Shown: piece after piece, positions 1 to 7,959 of the stretch | Layout: each line of letters starts with the position of its first letter | Position numbering within the stretch: position 1 is the first letter of the stretch | Assembly: GCF_014656055.1 (NCBI RefSeq) | Contig: NZ_BNBR01000006.1 | Span: forward strand, 62,001-126,000 | Length of the DNA stretch: 64,000 nt | Source: Streptomyces griseosporeus | GTDB taxonomy: Bacteria; Actinomycetota; Actinomycetes; Streptomycetales; Streptomycetaceae | Direction of reading: 5' to 3' | Notes under the pieces: generated by a model | Told to the model about the DNA's origin: nothing | What the model saw: only the letters and a program-made list of their open reading frames with translations | The model's database searches: none | Position numbers and translations under genes: made by a program

Positions 1-43
1 CTGCGGCCGACCGGCAGCAGCTCCGCCCACATGCTGTGGAAAC

Positions 44-1708
44 TCAACGCTCGTCACCCTCGCGCATGGGCACCCGGACGCCGCGCTGCTCGGCGACCGA
101 CTCGGCGATGTCGTACCCGGCGTCCACGTGCCGGATGACGCCCATGCCGGGGTCGTTGGTGAGGACGCGGCGGATCTTCTCCCCGGCGAGCGGGGTGCCG
201 TCGGCGACGGTGACCTGGCCGGCGTGGATGGAGCGGCCCATGCCGACGCCGCCGCCGTGGTGCAGGGACACCCAGGAGGCGCCGGAGGCCACGTTGACCA
301 TGGCGTTGAGCAGCGGCCAGTCGGCGATGGCGTCGGAGCCGTCGAGCATGGCCTCGGTCTCCCGGTAGGGGGAGGCGACGGAGCCGCAGTCGAGGTGGTC
401 GCGGCCGATGACGATCGGCGCGGCCAGCTCACCGGAGGCGACCATGTCGTTGAACCGCTCGCCGGCCTTGTCGCGCTCGCCGTAGCCGAGCCAGCAGATG
501 CGGGCGGGCAGGCCCTGGAAGTGGACGCGCTCGCCGGCCATCTTGATCCAGCGGGCCAGCGACTCGTTCTCCGGGAAGAGGTCGAGGATCGCCTTGTCGG
601 TCTTGGCGATGTCGGCCGGGTCGCCGGACAGCGCGGCCCAGCGGAAGGGGCCCTTGCCTTCGCAGAACAGCGGGCGGATGTAGGCGGGGACGAAGCCGGG
701 GAAGGCGAAGGCGCGGTCGTAACCGGCGAGCTGGGCCTCGCCGCGGATGGAGTTGCCGTAGTCGAAGACCTCGGCACCGGCGTCCATGAAGCCGACCATC
801 GCTTCGACGTGCCGGGCCATGGACTCGCGGGCGCGGGTGGTGAACCCGGCCGGGTCCTTGGCGGCGGCGTCGGCCATGTCCTCGAAGGCGACGCCGAGCG
901 GCAGGTAGGACAGCGGGTCGTGGGCGGAGGTCTGGTCGGTGACGATGTCGATGGGCGCGCCCATGGCGAGCAGCTGCGGGACCAGCTCGGCGGCGTTGCC
1001 GAGGACGCCGATGGACAGCGGCCTGCGCTGGTCGCGGGCCTCGGTGGCGAGCTGGAGCGCGTGGTCGAGGGAGTCGGCCCGCACGTCCAGGTAGCGGTGC
1101 TCGATGCGGCGGTCGATGGCGCGTGGGTCGCAGTCGATGCAGATCGCCACGCCGTCGTTCATCGTCACGGCCAGCGGCTGGGCGCCGCCCATGCCGCCGA
1201 GGCCGGCGGTGAGGGTGATCGTGCCGGCGAGGGTGCCGCCGAACTTCTTCGCGGCGACGGCGGCGAAGGTCTCGTAGGTGCCCTGCAGGATGCCCTGGGT
1301 GCCGATGTAGATCCAGGAGCCGGCGGTCATCTGGCCGTACATGGTCAGGCCGAGCTGCTCCAGGCGGCGGAACTCCTCCCAGTTGGCCCAGTCGCCGACC
1401 AGGTTGGAGTTGGCGATGAGGACGCGCGGGGCCCACTCGTGGGTCTGCATGACGCCGACCGGGCGGCCGGACTGCACGAGCATCGTCTCGTCGGCCTTCA
1501 GGCCCTGCAGGGTGCGGACCATCGCGTCGAAGGAGCGCCAGTCGCGGGCGGCCTTGCCGGTGCCGCCGTAGACGACGAGCTTGTCGGGGTGCTCGGCGAC
1601 CTCGGGGTCGAGGTTGTTCTGGAGCATGCGCAGGGCGGCCTCCTGCTGCCAGCCCTGGGCGCTCAGCTCGGTGCCGCGCGGTGCTCGTACGGGGCGGGGT
1701 CCCGACAT
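44..1708 (-). CDS. hutU: urocanate hydratase (urocanase)
   Basis: Converts urocanate to imidazolone propionate with tightly bound NAD+, the second step of histidine degradation, in the cytoplasm. The 554-residue product has the family's usual length. It carries the urocanase signature FQGLPARICW with the catalytic Cys, the glycine-rich TAGLGGMGGAQPL nucleotide-binding stretch and GRDHLDCGSVASP near the C-terminus. I chose the ATG at 1708 because GGAGGAGG lies about eight bases upstream; the frame stays open to 1741 but without a ribosome site. It stands alone here, divergent from a decarboxylase gene, and no other hut gene is in the window. A 7-bp inverted repeat lies just upstream and may be an operator. 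Recognition is firm. Confidence 0.96.
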   Translation of the reverse strand: MSGPRPVRAPRGTELSAQGWQQEAALRMLQNNLDPEVAEHPDKLVVYGGTGKAARDWRSFDAMVRTLQGLKADETMLVQSGRPVGVMQTHEWAPRVLIANSNLVGDWANWEEFRRLEQLGLTMYGQMTAGSWIYIGTQGILQGTYETFAAVAAKKFGGTLAGTITLTAGLGGMGGAQPLAVTMNDGVAICIDCDPRAIDRRIEHRYLDVRADSLDHALQLATEARDQRRPLSIGVLGNAAELVPQLLAMGAPIDIVTDQTSAHDPLSYLPLGVAFEDMADAAAKDPAGFTTRARESMARHVEAMVGFMDAGAEVFDYGNSIRGEAQLAGYDRAFAFPGFVPAYIRPLFCEGKGPFRWAALSGDPADIAKTDKAILDLFPENESLARWIKMAGERVHFQGLPARICWLGYGERDKAGERFNDMVASGELAAPIVIGRDHLDCGSVASPYRETEAMLDGSDAIADWPLLNAMVNVASGASWVSLHHGGGVGMGRSIHAGQVTVADGTPLAGEKIRRVLTNDPGMGVIRHVDAGYDIAESVAEQRGVRVPMREGDER

Positions 1709-1733
1709 CGTCTGCCTCCTCCGGTTACTACGT

Positions 1734-1760
1734 CTATTCACATCCTGTCGCTCTGAATAG
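1734..1760 (-). promoter_or_regulatory. inverted repeat upstream of hutU, candidate operator
   Basis: CTATTCA (1734-1740) and TGAATAG (1754-1760) form a perfect 7-bp inverted repeat with a 13-base spacer, in the 147-base gap between hutU and the divergent decarboxylase gene. The same TGAATAG heptamer occurs in the upstream region of the RpiR regulator gene starting at 7302. The repeat is seen directly; a role in hut control is inference. Confidence 0.4.
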
Positions 1761-1855
1761 AACTAGTCAATACGGGGGCGGGGCCACATCCGCGCGCCGC
1801 GGGTGTTTGGCTGGATGCAGGCACCACCACCCGCGGGCGGCAGAAGGGGGAGTCG

Positions 1856-3238
1856 GTGGAGACCGTGGACCACGACAGCGAGGCGGAGGCCGGGCAGCGG
1901 GCGGCCCGGCGGGACGAGGCGGTGCGGGCGGCGGTGGAGCAGGGGCTCCTCGGGCCGGACCGGCCGCTCGTCGGGCTGCTCGACGTGACCGGGATCCGGC
2001 GGGCGGCGGCGGAGCTGCGGGCGGCGTTCGACGCGGCGACCGCACCGGGCACCCCGGTGCTGCACGCCTTCGCGGTGAAGGCCACCCCGCTGGTCCCGGT
2101 GCTGCGCCTGCTGCACCAGGCGGGCATCGGGGCGGAGGTGGCCAGCCCGGGCGAGCTGGCCCTGGCCCGGGCGGCGGGCATACCGGCCGGAGCGACCGTG
2201 CTGGACTCGCCCGCCAAGACCCCGGCCGAGCTGCGCGAGGCGCTGGCGCTGGGCATCGCCGTCAACGCCGACAACCCGCAGGAACTGGACCGCCTCGACG
2301 CCCTGATGCGGTCCGCGCCGAGCCGCTCGCCGCTCGGCATCCGGGTCAACCCCCAGGTCGGCGGCGGCTCCATCGAGGCGCTGTCGACGGCGACGGCGAC
2401 GTCGAAGTTCGGGGTGGCGCTGCGGGACGAGGGGGCGCGCGAGTGGGTCCTGCGGGCGTACGAGGAGCGGCCGTGGCTGACCCGGCTGCACGCGCACACC
2501 GGCTCGCAGGGCATCCCGCTGTCGCTGATGGCGCAGGGCGTGGCGGAGACGTACGCGCTCGCCGAGGAGATCAACCGGCGCGTCGGGCGCCGGCAGGTCG
2601 ACACGATCGACATCGGCGGCGGACTGCCGGTGAACTTCTCCTCGGACGCGACGGCGCCGACGTACGCGCAGTACGCGCGGCTGCTCGCGGAGGCGGTGCC
2701 GGGGCTGTTCGACGGGCGGTACGGGCTGGTCACCGAGTTCGGCCGGTCGCTGCTGGCCAAGCACGGCACGATCGTGGCGCGGGTGGAGTACGCCAAGACC
2801 GCCGGCGGGCGGCCGGTGGCGGTCACGCACGCGGGCGTGCAGGTCGCGACGCGCACGGTGTACGCGCCGGGCGCCTGGCCGCTCAGGATCGCCGCCTACG
2901 ACGCGAAGGGCCGGCCCAAGGAGGGCCCCGCGGTCGTGCAGGACGTGGCCGGGCCCGCCTGCTTCGCGGGTGACCTGCTGGCCCGGGAGCAGCCGCTGCC
3001 GCTGCTGGAGCAGGGTGACTACGCGGCGGCGCTGGACACCGGCGCGTACTACTTCGCGCACCACTACGCCTACAACTCCCTGGCCCGGCCGGGTGTCTAC
3101 GGCTACGCGGCGGACGGCAGGGGCGGGGTGGCCTTCGGGGTGGTGCGGGAGCCGCAGACCGTCGCGGAGATCGTCGCCGAGTCCGGCGGGGCGCACGCCC
3201 GTGCGCTCACCGCCCTGCCCACGGCCCGGGACGACTGA
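1856..3238 (+). CDS. PLP-dependent diaminopimelate/ornithine decarboxylase-family protein
   Basis: Fold-type III (alanine-racemase-like) PLP enzyme of the LysA/ODC family, 460 residues. Visible motifs are HAFAVKAT near residue 70 (PLP Schiff-base lysine), HAHTGSQG, the phosphate loop DIGGGLPV, EFGRSLLAKHG, GPACFAGDLL (the catalytic Cys/Asp segment, usually CESxD, with Phe in place of Glu) and GAYYFAHHYAYNS near the end. The GTG at 1856 follows AAGGGGGAG; a second in-frame GTG is at 1865. It is divergent from hutU. Substrate specificity cannot be read from sequence, and the altered C-E-S-x-D segment suggests it is a paralogue rather than the housekeeping lysA. Confidence 0.8.
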   Translation: METVDHDSEAEAGQRAARRDEAVRAAVEQGLLGPDRPLVGLLDVTGIRRAAAELRAAFDAATAPGTPVLHAFAVKATPLVPVLRLLHQAGIGAEVASPGELALARAAGIPAGATVLDSPAKTPAELREALALGIAVNADNPQELDRLDALMRSAPSRSPLGIRVNPQVGGGSIEALSTATATSKFGVALRDEGAREWVLRAYEERPWLTRLHAHTGSQGIPLSLMAQGVAETYALAEEINRRVGRRQVDTIDIGGGLPVNFSSDATAPTYAQYARLLAEAVPGLFDGRYGLVTEFGRSLLAKHGTIVARVEYAKTAGGRPVAVTHAGVQVATRTVYAPGAWPLRIAAYDAKGRPKEGPAVVQDVAGPACFAGDLLAREQPLPLLEQGDYAAALDTGAYYFAHHYAYNSLARPGVYGYAADGRGGVAFGVVREPQTVAEIVAESGGAHARALTALPTARDD

Positions 3239-3405
3239 GCCGGCGTCCCCCGAACGGGTCAACCGGGCCGAACACGTGCTCAGTTGACCCACACTAGTCC
3301 GCCGCGCGCATGTTCCGCCGGAAAATGCCAGAACGCTCACCAGCCCTCCGCACGGTGCGTAGTGTCGTCGTCACTCGACCGGACCCCAGGCGGAGGGGAG
3401 CGACG

Positions 3406-3810
3406 GTGCCCGGAATTGACGAGTGCCTGCTGGAGGCGATGCGGCTGCCCGGTGCGCGGGGGGCCGCACTGGTCGACTGGACCAGCGGGCTCGCGCTCGG
3501 CGTCGTCGGGGAGTTCCCCGGCGGGGACGCCGAGGCCGCGGCGGCCGACGTCGCGGAACTGGCCCGGCTCGCCGCCGAGCAGCCGGCCTTCGCCGCGGTG
3601 CCCGCCGGCGATGCCGGCCTCGGAGACACCGACCCGCCCGTGGAGGACGTGATCGTCAGCAACCGGGACGGCTACCACCTCCTGCGGTTCGTCCCGGCGC
3701 CGTTCGACAGCGGCGCGGTCCTGCACCTGTGGCTGGGCCGCGCCGACGGCAATCTCGCCCTGGCCCGCATCCGGCTGGGCGAGATGGCCGGACGGCTGGT
3801 GCTGGGATGA
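3406..3810 (+). CDS. Roadblock/LC7-like protein (first of a four-gene cluster)
   Basis: Small cytoplasmic protein of 134 residues. Its opening, GARGAALVDWTSGLALG, matches GATGAALVDYTSGMALG of the gene at 5323, so the two are paralogues flanking the cluster. Hydrophobic strands alternate in the pattern expected of a Roadblock/LC7 fold, and the segment VEDVIVSNRDGYHLLRF aligns with IEDILITLTDQYHLIRL in the paralogue. The GTG at 3406 was chosen because GGAGGGGAG lies seven bases upstream; the frame is open from 3310 without a ribosome site. Its TGA overlaps the next start (ATGA), implying translational coupling. The biochemical role is unknown. Confidence 0.7.
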   Translation: MPGIDECLLEAMRLPGARGAALVDWTSGLALGVVGEFPGGDAEAAAADVAELARLAAEQPAFAAVPAGDAGLGDTDPPVEDVIVSNRDGYHLLRFVPAPFDSGAVLHLWLGRADGNLALARIRLGEMAGRLVLG

Positions 3811-4643
3811 CCGTGGTGGAGGCCCCTCCCCCGCTGCCGGTGCGGGACACAGCGCGGCACAGGGCCCCGGACCAGGGCGCCCGTGAGGGCACCGGCGGCG
3901 GCCTGTCGCCGATGCTGACCCGGCTCGCCGCCGAGCGGGCCACCGGCGTCCTGGTCCGCGAGGGCGGCGCCCTGTACCTCGCCGACGGCCTGGTGCTGCA
4001 CGCCGAGAGCCCCTACGCCCCCGGCATCGGCACCCTGCTGACGGCCTCGGGCGCGGTGCCCGCCGAGGAGTGGTGGACGGCCGCCGGCACCGCGGGCGAC
4101 CTTCCGGGCACCGCCCGGCTGCTGCTGGCCGGCGGGTGGCTGACCCGGGCCGCGCTGGAGATCTGCCATCTGCACGCGCTGTACGACGCGGCGTACTTCG
4201 CGCTCGCGCCGAGCAGCAGCCCGGGCCGGTTCCACTACGGCCCCCCGCCCGAGGCCGACGGTCCGCTGCCGGCCGTGCCGGTCGCCGCCGTGGAGCGGGA
4301 GGTGCTGCGCCGGCGGGCCCTGCTGCACCGGCTGTGGCCCGACGCGCTGCTGGACGGCGTACCGCTGCTGCGCACCGCTCCGGTCGCCGCGCCCGGGGTC
4401 TCCGCCCGCCAGTCCGCCGTGCTCGCCCTGGCCGACGGGGTGCGCACCGCGCCGGACATCGCCCTCGCCCAGGGCCGGCGGGTCTTCCCCACCCTGGTGG
4501 AGGTACGGCGGCTGGTGGCGGCCGGCCTGCTGGGCACCCCGCCCCCGCCGCCCGCCGCGGCCGCCCCGCCGAGCGCGCCGCCCGACATCGATCCGCACAT
4601 CGCCTTGCTGAAGAGGGTCAGGGATGCGCTGGAGGCCCTTTGA
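3807..4643 (+). CDS. PATAN/DUF4388-like protein
   Basis: 278 residues, start overlapping the preceding stop by four bases. The segment from about residue 30 reads LTRLAAERATGVLVREGGALYLADGLVLHAESPY. This resembles the PATAN (DUF4388) fold, in which a short sheet presents a small-molecule or protein-binding surface. The middle is Leu/Ala-rich and helical. The segment SARQSAVLALADGVRTAPDIALAQGR near residue 200 looks like a winged-helix module, and a Pro/Ala linker precedes the C-terminal helix. PATAN and Roadblock proteins commonly occur together in bacterial GTPase circuits, which fits the neighbours. The domain call comes from pattern reading and is tentative. Confidence 0.5.
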   Translation: MTVVEAPPPLPVRDTARHRAPDQGAREGTGGGLSPMLTRLAAERATGVLVREGGALYLADGLVLHAESPYAPGIGTLLTASGAVPAEEWWTAAGTAGDLPGTARLLLAGGWLTRAALEICHLHALYDAAYFALAPSSSPGRFHYGPPPEADGPLPAVPVAAVEREVLRRRALLHRLWPDALLDGVPLLRTAPVAAPGVSARQSAVLALADGVRTAPDIALAQGRRVFPTLVEVRRLVAAGLLGTPPPPPAAAAPPSAPPDIDPHIALLKRVRDALEAL

Positions 4644-4713
4644 CCGGCCACGCCCCCGTGCCGAGACCGGCACCGAGTCCCGCACCACGCCCCCCACCGA
4701 GAGGAGACCCCCG

Positions 4714-5307
4714 ATGGCGGCCGAGCCCGAGATCCTCGACGAACTCCGCCGGCTGCGCGCCCGCCTCCCCCAGCTGACCGGAGCCGTCGCCGCCGGGCGC
4801 GACGGACTGGTCCTCGCCCAGGACGCGCCCGGCGTCGAACCCGACGGACTGTCCGCACTCACCGCCACCACCCTCGCCGTCGCGATCCGCATGACGGAGG
4901 CGACCGGCCGGGGCGAGTTCCGCGAGCTGCTGATCCGGGGCGCCGACGGCTACGTCGCGACGTACGCGGCGGGCCGGCACGCCGTGCTGACGCTGCTCAC
5001 CCAGGACCGCGTCAACGTGGGCCGGCTCCACCTGGAGGGGCGCCGGGCCGGTGCCCGCATCGGTGAGCTGGTCGACGCCCACGAGGACGCCCACGGCAGG
5101 ACGGCCCACGGCAAGGCGGCACCCGACGGGACGGACCGGGAGCCGGCGGCCCGCGAGGCGGCCGCCCACGACACCGCGGCCCGGGACACCGCCCGGCCCG
5201 CCGCACCACCGAACCCGAACCAGAGCCACCACCAGACCCAGACCCAGGACCCCTCGCGCCCGCTGCCCACGCGGCCGGTCGGCGCGCGGACCGGCACCGA
5301 CAACTGA
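4714..5307 (+). CDS. Roadblock/LC7 domain protein with disordered tail
   Basis: 197 residues. Residues 1-120 read as a canonical Roadblock/LC7 domain: LTGAVAAGRDGLVLAQDAPG, then a helix around LTATTLAVAIRMTEATG, then LLIRGADGYVATYAAGRHAVLTLL. From about residue 135 the protein is a hydrophilic Ala/Asp/Pro/Gln-rich tail, probably disordered. The ATG at 4714 was chosen because GAGGAG sits about eight bases upstream; an earlier in-frame ATG at 4624 would overlap the previous gene and lacks a ribosome site. Conserved Roadblock proteins of this type usually sit beside a small GTPase in Streptomyces conservons, but no GTPase is visible here. Confidence 0.72.
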   Translation: MAAEPEILDELRRLRARLPQLTGAVAAGRDGLVLAQDAPGVEPDGLSALTATTLAVAIRMTEATGRGEFRELLIRGADGYVATYAAGRHAVLTLLTQDRVNVGRLHLEGRRAGARIGELVDAHEDAHGRTAHGKAAPDGTDREPAAREAAAHDTAARDTARPAAPPNPNQSHHQTQTQDPSRPLPTRPVGARTGTDN

Positions 5308-5322
5308 GAGGCAATCACCGTC

Positions 5323-5697
5323 ATGGCCAACACCGAGACCGCGCTGAAGGAAGCCCTCGCCTCCATCGAGGGCGCGACCGGAGCCGCGCTCGTCGACTAC
5401 ACCAGCGGCATGGCGCTGGGCACGATCGGCGGCGGCAAGAGCTTCGACCTGAACGTCGCCGCCGCCGGCAACACCGACGTGATCCGCGCCAAGATGCGCA
5501 CCATGGAACACCTCGGCCTCAAGGCCGAGATCGAGGACATCCTGATCACGCTGACCGACCAGTACCACCTCATCCGCCTGCTCAGCGGCCGCAGCGGCAA
5601 CGGCCTCTTCCTCTATCTGGTGCTGGACGCCAAGCGGGCCAACCTGGCGATGGCCCGCCACCAGCTGAAGAGGATCGAGCAGGACCTGGAGGTGTAG
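5323..5697 (+). CDS. Roadblock/LC7-like protein (last of the cluster)
   Basis: 124 residues, cytoplasmic, paralogous to the product at 3406. N-terminal LKEALASIEGATGAALVDYTSGMALG, central AAAGNTDVIRAKMRTMEHLG and the strand pair IEDILITLTDQYHLIRLL give an alpha/beta layout like Roadblock/LC7. The C-terminus is a charged helix (LAMARHQLKRIEQDLEV). GAGAGG precedes the ATG, which lies 15 bases after the upstream stop, so it is probably part of the same operon. The product probably forms homo- or heterodimers with its paralogue, as Roadblock proteins do; this is inference. Confidence 0.7.
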   Translation: MANTETALKEALASIEGATGAALVDYTSGMALGTIGGGKSFDLNVAAAGNTDVIRAKMRTMEHLGLKAEIEDILITLTDQYHLIRLLSGRSGNGLFLYLVLDAKRANLAMARHQLKRIEQDLEV

Positions 5698-5709
5698 CTG
5701 CAGGTCCGC

Positions 5710-6312
5710 TCAGACCAGGGCGGCGGTGCGGCGGCGGGCGCCGCCCGGAGCCGCGTCGCCCGCGGCGATGCCCGTGCTGCGGAAGGCCTTCACGGCCTTG
5801 CCGGCCGGGCGTCCGCCGCCCCGCCCGAGCCAGTCGACGCGCACCCACAGCAGCGCTTCCTCGGCCCGCTCCAGTCGGCCCAGCCAGGCCGCCTTCAGGC
5901 GCAGGCCCGCTCCGGCGCCGGCCAGCAGCAGGCCGCCCGCGGCCGGGGCGGCGAAGGAGCTGCCGACCGCGGCGAGGAAGGCGAGCAGCAGCCACCAGCG
6001 GTGCCCGCGCCGCCAGTTCCGCGCGGTGACCGCACGGTCCTGGAGCACGTCGTACTTGCCGGCGCGGGCGGCGCCCCGGGCGAGGCCGGTGTAGCGCCGG
6101 CGCCGGGCGCACAGCACCACCACGGCGGTGACGAGGAAGAGCGCGGCACCGGCGAGGACGCCGATCCGCCGCCCCGTCAGTCCTTCCGGCACCGCTCCGA
6201 TCCCGGCGGCGACCACTCCGAGCCACCACAGCGGTGCCGCCCCCGCCCGTACGACGACGGCCACCCGAGCCAGCCCCTGTCCTCCGCGCGCCACGTCTGC
6301 CTCCCGTGTCAC
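5710..6312 (-). CDS. small integral membrane protein, unknown function
   Basis: About 200 residues if it starts at the GTG at 6312, where GAGAGAC precedes the codon. At least two pairs of hydrophobic segments are visible: LWWLGVVAAGIG and GVLAGAALFLVTAVVVLCA, then WWLLLAFLAAVGSSFA and GGLLLAGAGAGL. Arg-rich cytoplasmic stretches separate them. It is convergent with the Roadblock cluster, 12 bases from the last stop. No family is recognised. The start is uncertain because the frame is open upstream to 6423. Confidence 0.6.
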   Translation of the reverse strand: MTREADVARGGQGLARVAVVVRAGAAPLWWLGVVAAGIGAVPEGLTGRRIGVLAGAALFLVTAVVVLCARRRRYTGLARGAARAGKYDVLQDRAVTARNWRRGHRWWLLLAFLAAVGSSFAAPAAGGLLLAGAGAGLRLKAAWLGRLERAEEALLWVRVDWLGRGGGRPAGKAVKAFRSTGIAAGDAAPGGARRRTAALV

Positions 6313-6459
6313 GTCTCTCAAGCGCCTTGTCCCGTAAGGAAGTGCGTAAGGATGTGCTCCAAGGAAGCTACTAGCAGAACGTGAGACGAATCTGAGAGCC
6401 CCGCGACAGCGGAAGGCGGGCACTCACTCCGCCACTCGCTCCACCTCTCACTCCATCCC

Positions 6460-7302
6460 TCACTCCACGAACAGCCCGCGCGCCGCGGCCTTCGCGTCGA
6501 ACTCCTCCAGCCGGGCCTGCGCCTCGGGCAGGTCGTCGCACATCGCCTCCAGCAGCACCCGCCCGAGCAGCATCGGCGCGCACGCGGTGTCGAAGGCGAG
6601 GCCGGTGCCCACGGCGGCGGGCAGCAGCAGGTCGGAGACCTTGGCGACGGGCGCGAAGGCGGAGTCGGCGACGGTGACCACGGTCAGCCCGGCGTCCTTG
6701 GCGTACTGGAGGGTCTCCAGCACCTCGCGCGGATGGCGGGGCAGCGCGAAGCAGAGCAGGGCGGAGGCGCCGGCGTGCACGGCCGCGTCGAGGCGGTCGT
6801 GAATCATCGTGCCGCCCTCGTTGAGCAGCCGGACGTCCGGGTGGACCTTGGCGGCGAAGTAGGCGAAGCCATAGGCCTGGGAGGCGGCGGCGCGCAGCCC
6901 GAGCACGGGCAGCGGACGGGAGGCGGCCAGGACCCGCCCGGCCTTGCGGACCGGCCGCGGGTCGGCCAGCACCTCGGCCAGATGGCGCAGGTTCTCGATC
7001 TCGGCCTCGACGGCCTGCTGGTACTCGTTGAACGAGCCCGTCTCCGCGGCCTGTTCGGCGGGGGCGACCTCGCGCAGATGGCGGCGCAGCGCGGGGTAGC
7101 CGTCGAAGCCGAGGGCGACGGCGAAGCGGGTCACCGAGGGCTGGCTGACGCCGGCCAGTTCGGCCAGTTCCACGCTGGACAGGAAGGGCACGTCGGCCGC
7201 GCGGCGGACCATGCTGTGCGCGATGCGCCGCTGGGTCGGTGTCAGCCGGTGCCCCTCGAAGAGGGCCTGCAAGCGGCTCGCCGGGCTGTCGGTCGCGCTC
7301 AT
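6460..7302 (-). CDS. MurR/RpiR family transcriptional regulator
   Basis: 280 residues. An N-terminal helix-turn-helix of the RpiR type (LSSVELAELAGVSQPSVTRFAVALGF, about residues 45-70) is followed by a SIS sugar-isomerase-like sensor domain (PVLGLRAAASQAYGFAYFAAKV to the C-terminus). The ATG at 7302 follows GGAGGGGGAG. Members usually respond to phosphosugars, but in several actinobacteria an RpiR protein accompanies amino-acid catabolic genes. The heptamer TGAATAG upstream is shared with the hutU promoter region, so control of histidine use is a reasonable but unproven guess. Confidence 0.85.
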   Translation of the reverse strand: MSATDSPASRLQALFEGHRLTPTQRRIAHSMVRRAADVPFLSSVELAELAGVSQPSVTRFAVALGFDGYPALRRHLREVAPAEQAAETGSFNEYQQAVEAEIENLRHLAEVLADPRPVRKAGRVLAASRPLPVLGLRAAASQAYGFAYFAAKVHPDVRLLNEGGTMIHDRLDAAVHAGASALLCFALPRHPREVLETLQYAKDAGLTVVTVADSAFAPVAKVSDLLLPAAVGTGLAFDTACAPMLLGRVLLEAMCDDLPEAQARLEEFDAKAAARGLFVE

Positions 7303-7366
7303 GGCGTACTCCCCCTCCGGTGGTCCTCGACGCCCCGGGAGAGTACAGCGCCGAGGCAGTGCCAAT

Positions 7367-7400
7367 CTATTCAGGATAGCCTGATCCTGCATAGGCCTAT
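7367..7400 (-). promoter_or_regulatory. palindromic region upstream of the RpiR regulator
   Basis: On the plus strand CTATTCAGGATAG (7367-7379) holds a CTAT/ATAG inverted repeat, followed by a second palindromic stretch ATAGGCCTAT. The minus strand therefore carries TGAATAG, matching the inverted repeat before hutU. It lies 65 bases upstream of the regulator start, a plausible autoregulatory site. Regulatory function is inferred only from position and similarity. Confidence 0.35.
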
Positions 7401-7517
7401 ACAGCCAGTCGGCGCTGGGTCCGGCCGTTGGCCCCCGGCGAAGAGGGGGGCTGTCCCCAGTGCGGCCGGCTCGTCCACTCCCTACCGTGGACGGTCGAGA
7501 CGGGGATGGGAGAGGCG

Positions 7518-7946
7518 ATGGACACCCGGGACAGCGACCTGAAGAAGGAACTCGACGCGACCCTGCACGCCCGCAGGGAGCTGGGCGAGGAGTACGAGTC
7601 CGCGCTGGTCGACTCCTTCCTGGAGAAGGTCGACCAGCGCATCGACGCGGCGGTGGAGCGCCGGGTGCGGCGGCAGTACGCCGAGCGGCAGATGGCGGCG
7701 GCCCGCGACGCCCGCTCGCCCCGGCCCACGGACTCCTGGGGCGAGCGGTTCGGGTTCGGCATCGTGTCGATGGTGCTGGCGGTGCCGCTCTCCGCGATCG
7801 GCGGCGGCGTCGCCCACCTGCCCGGCCTGCTGGTCAGTTGGGCGGGCATCGTCGGCGTCAACGTCGTCCAGGCGGCCCGCACCAACCCCGAGCTGTTCGG
7901 CCGCCGGCGCAGGAAGCCGGGGCAGGACGGCGACTGGCAGGACTGA
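7518..7946 (+). CDS. conserved membrane-associated protein, unknown function
   Basis: 142 residues. A charged helical N-terminal half (LKKELDATLHARRELGEEYE, then EKVDQRIDAAVERRVRRQY) may form a coiled coil. It precedes one long or two short hydrophobic helices, FGIVSMVLAVPLSAIGGG and LLVSWAGIVGVNVVQ, and ends in a basic tail RRRRKPG. GGGAGAGG precedes the ATG. The protein is probably anchored in the membrane with both ends cytoplasmic. No characterised family is recognised. Confidence 0.65.
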   Translation: MDTRDSDLKKELDATLHARRELGEEYESALVDSFLEKVDQRIDAAVERRVRRQYAERQMAAARDARSPRPTDSWGERFGFGIVSMVLAVPLSAIGGGVAHLPGLLVSWAGIVGVNVVQAARTNPELFGRRRRKPGQDGDWQD

Positions 7947-7959
7947 GCCGGCCTGCCCC

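Noticed and set aside
128..1756. Plus-strand 542-codon frame opposite hutU
   Set aside because: No motif, Gly/Val/Asp-rich shadow of a certain gene.
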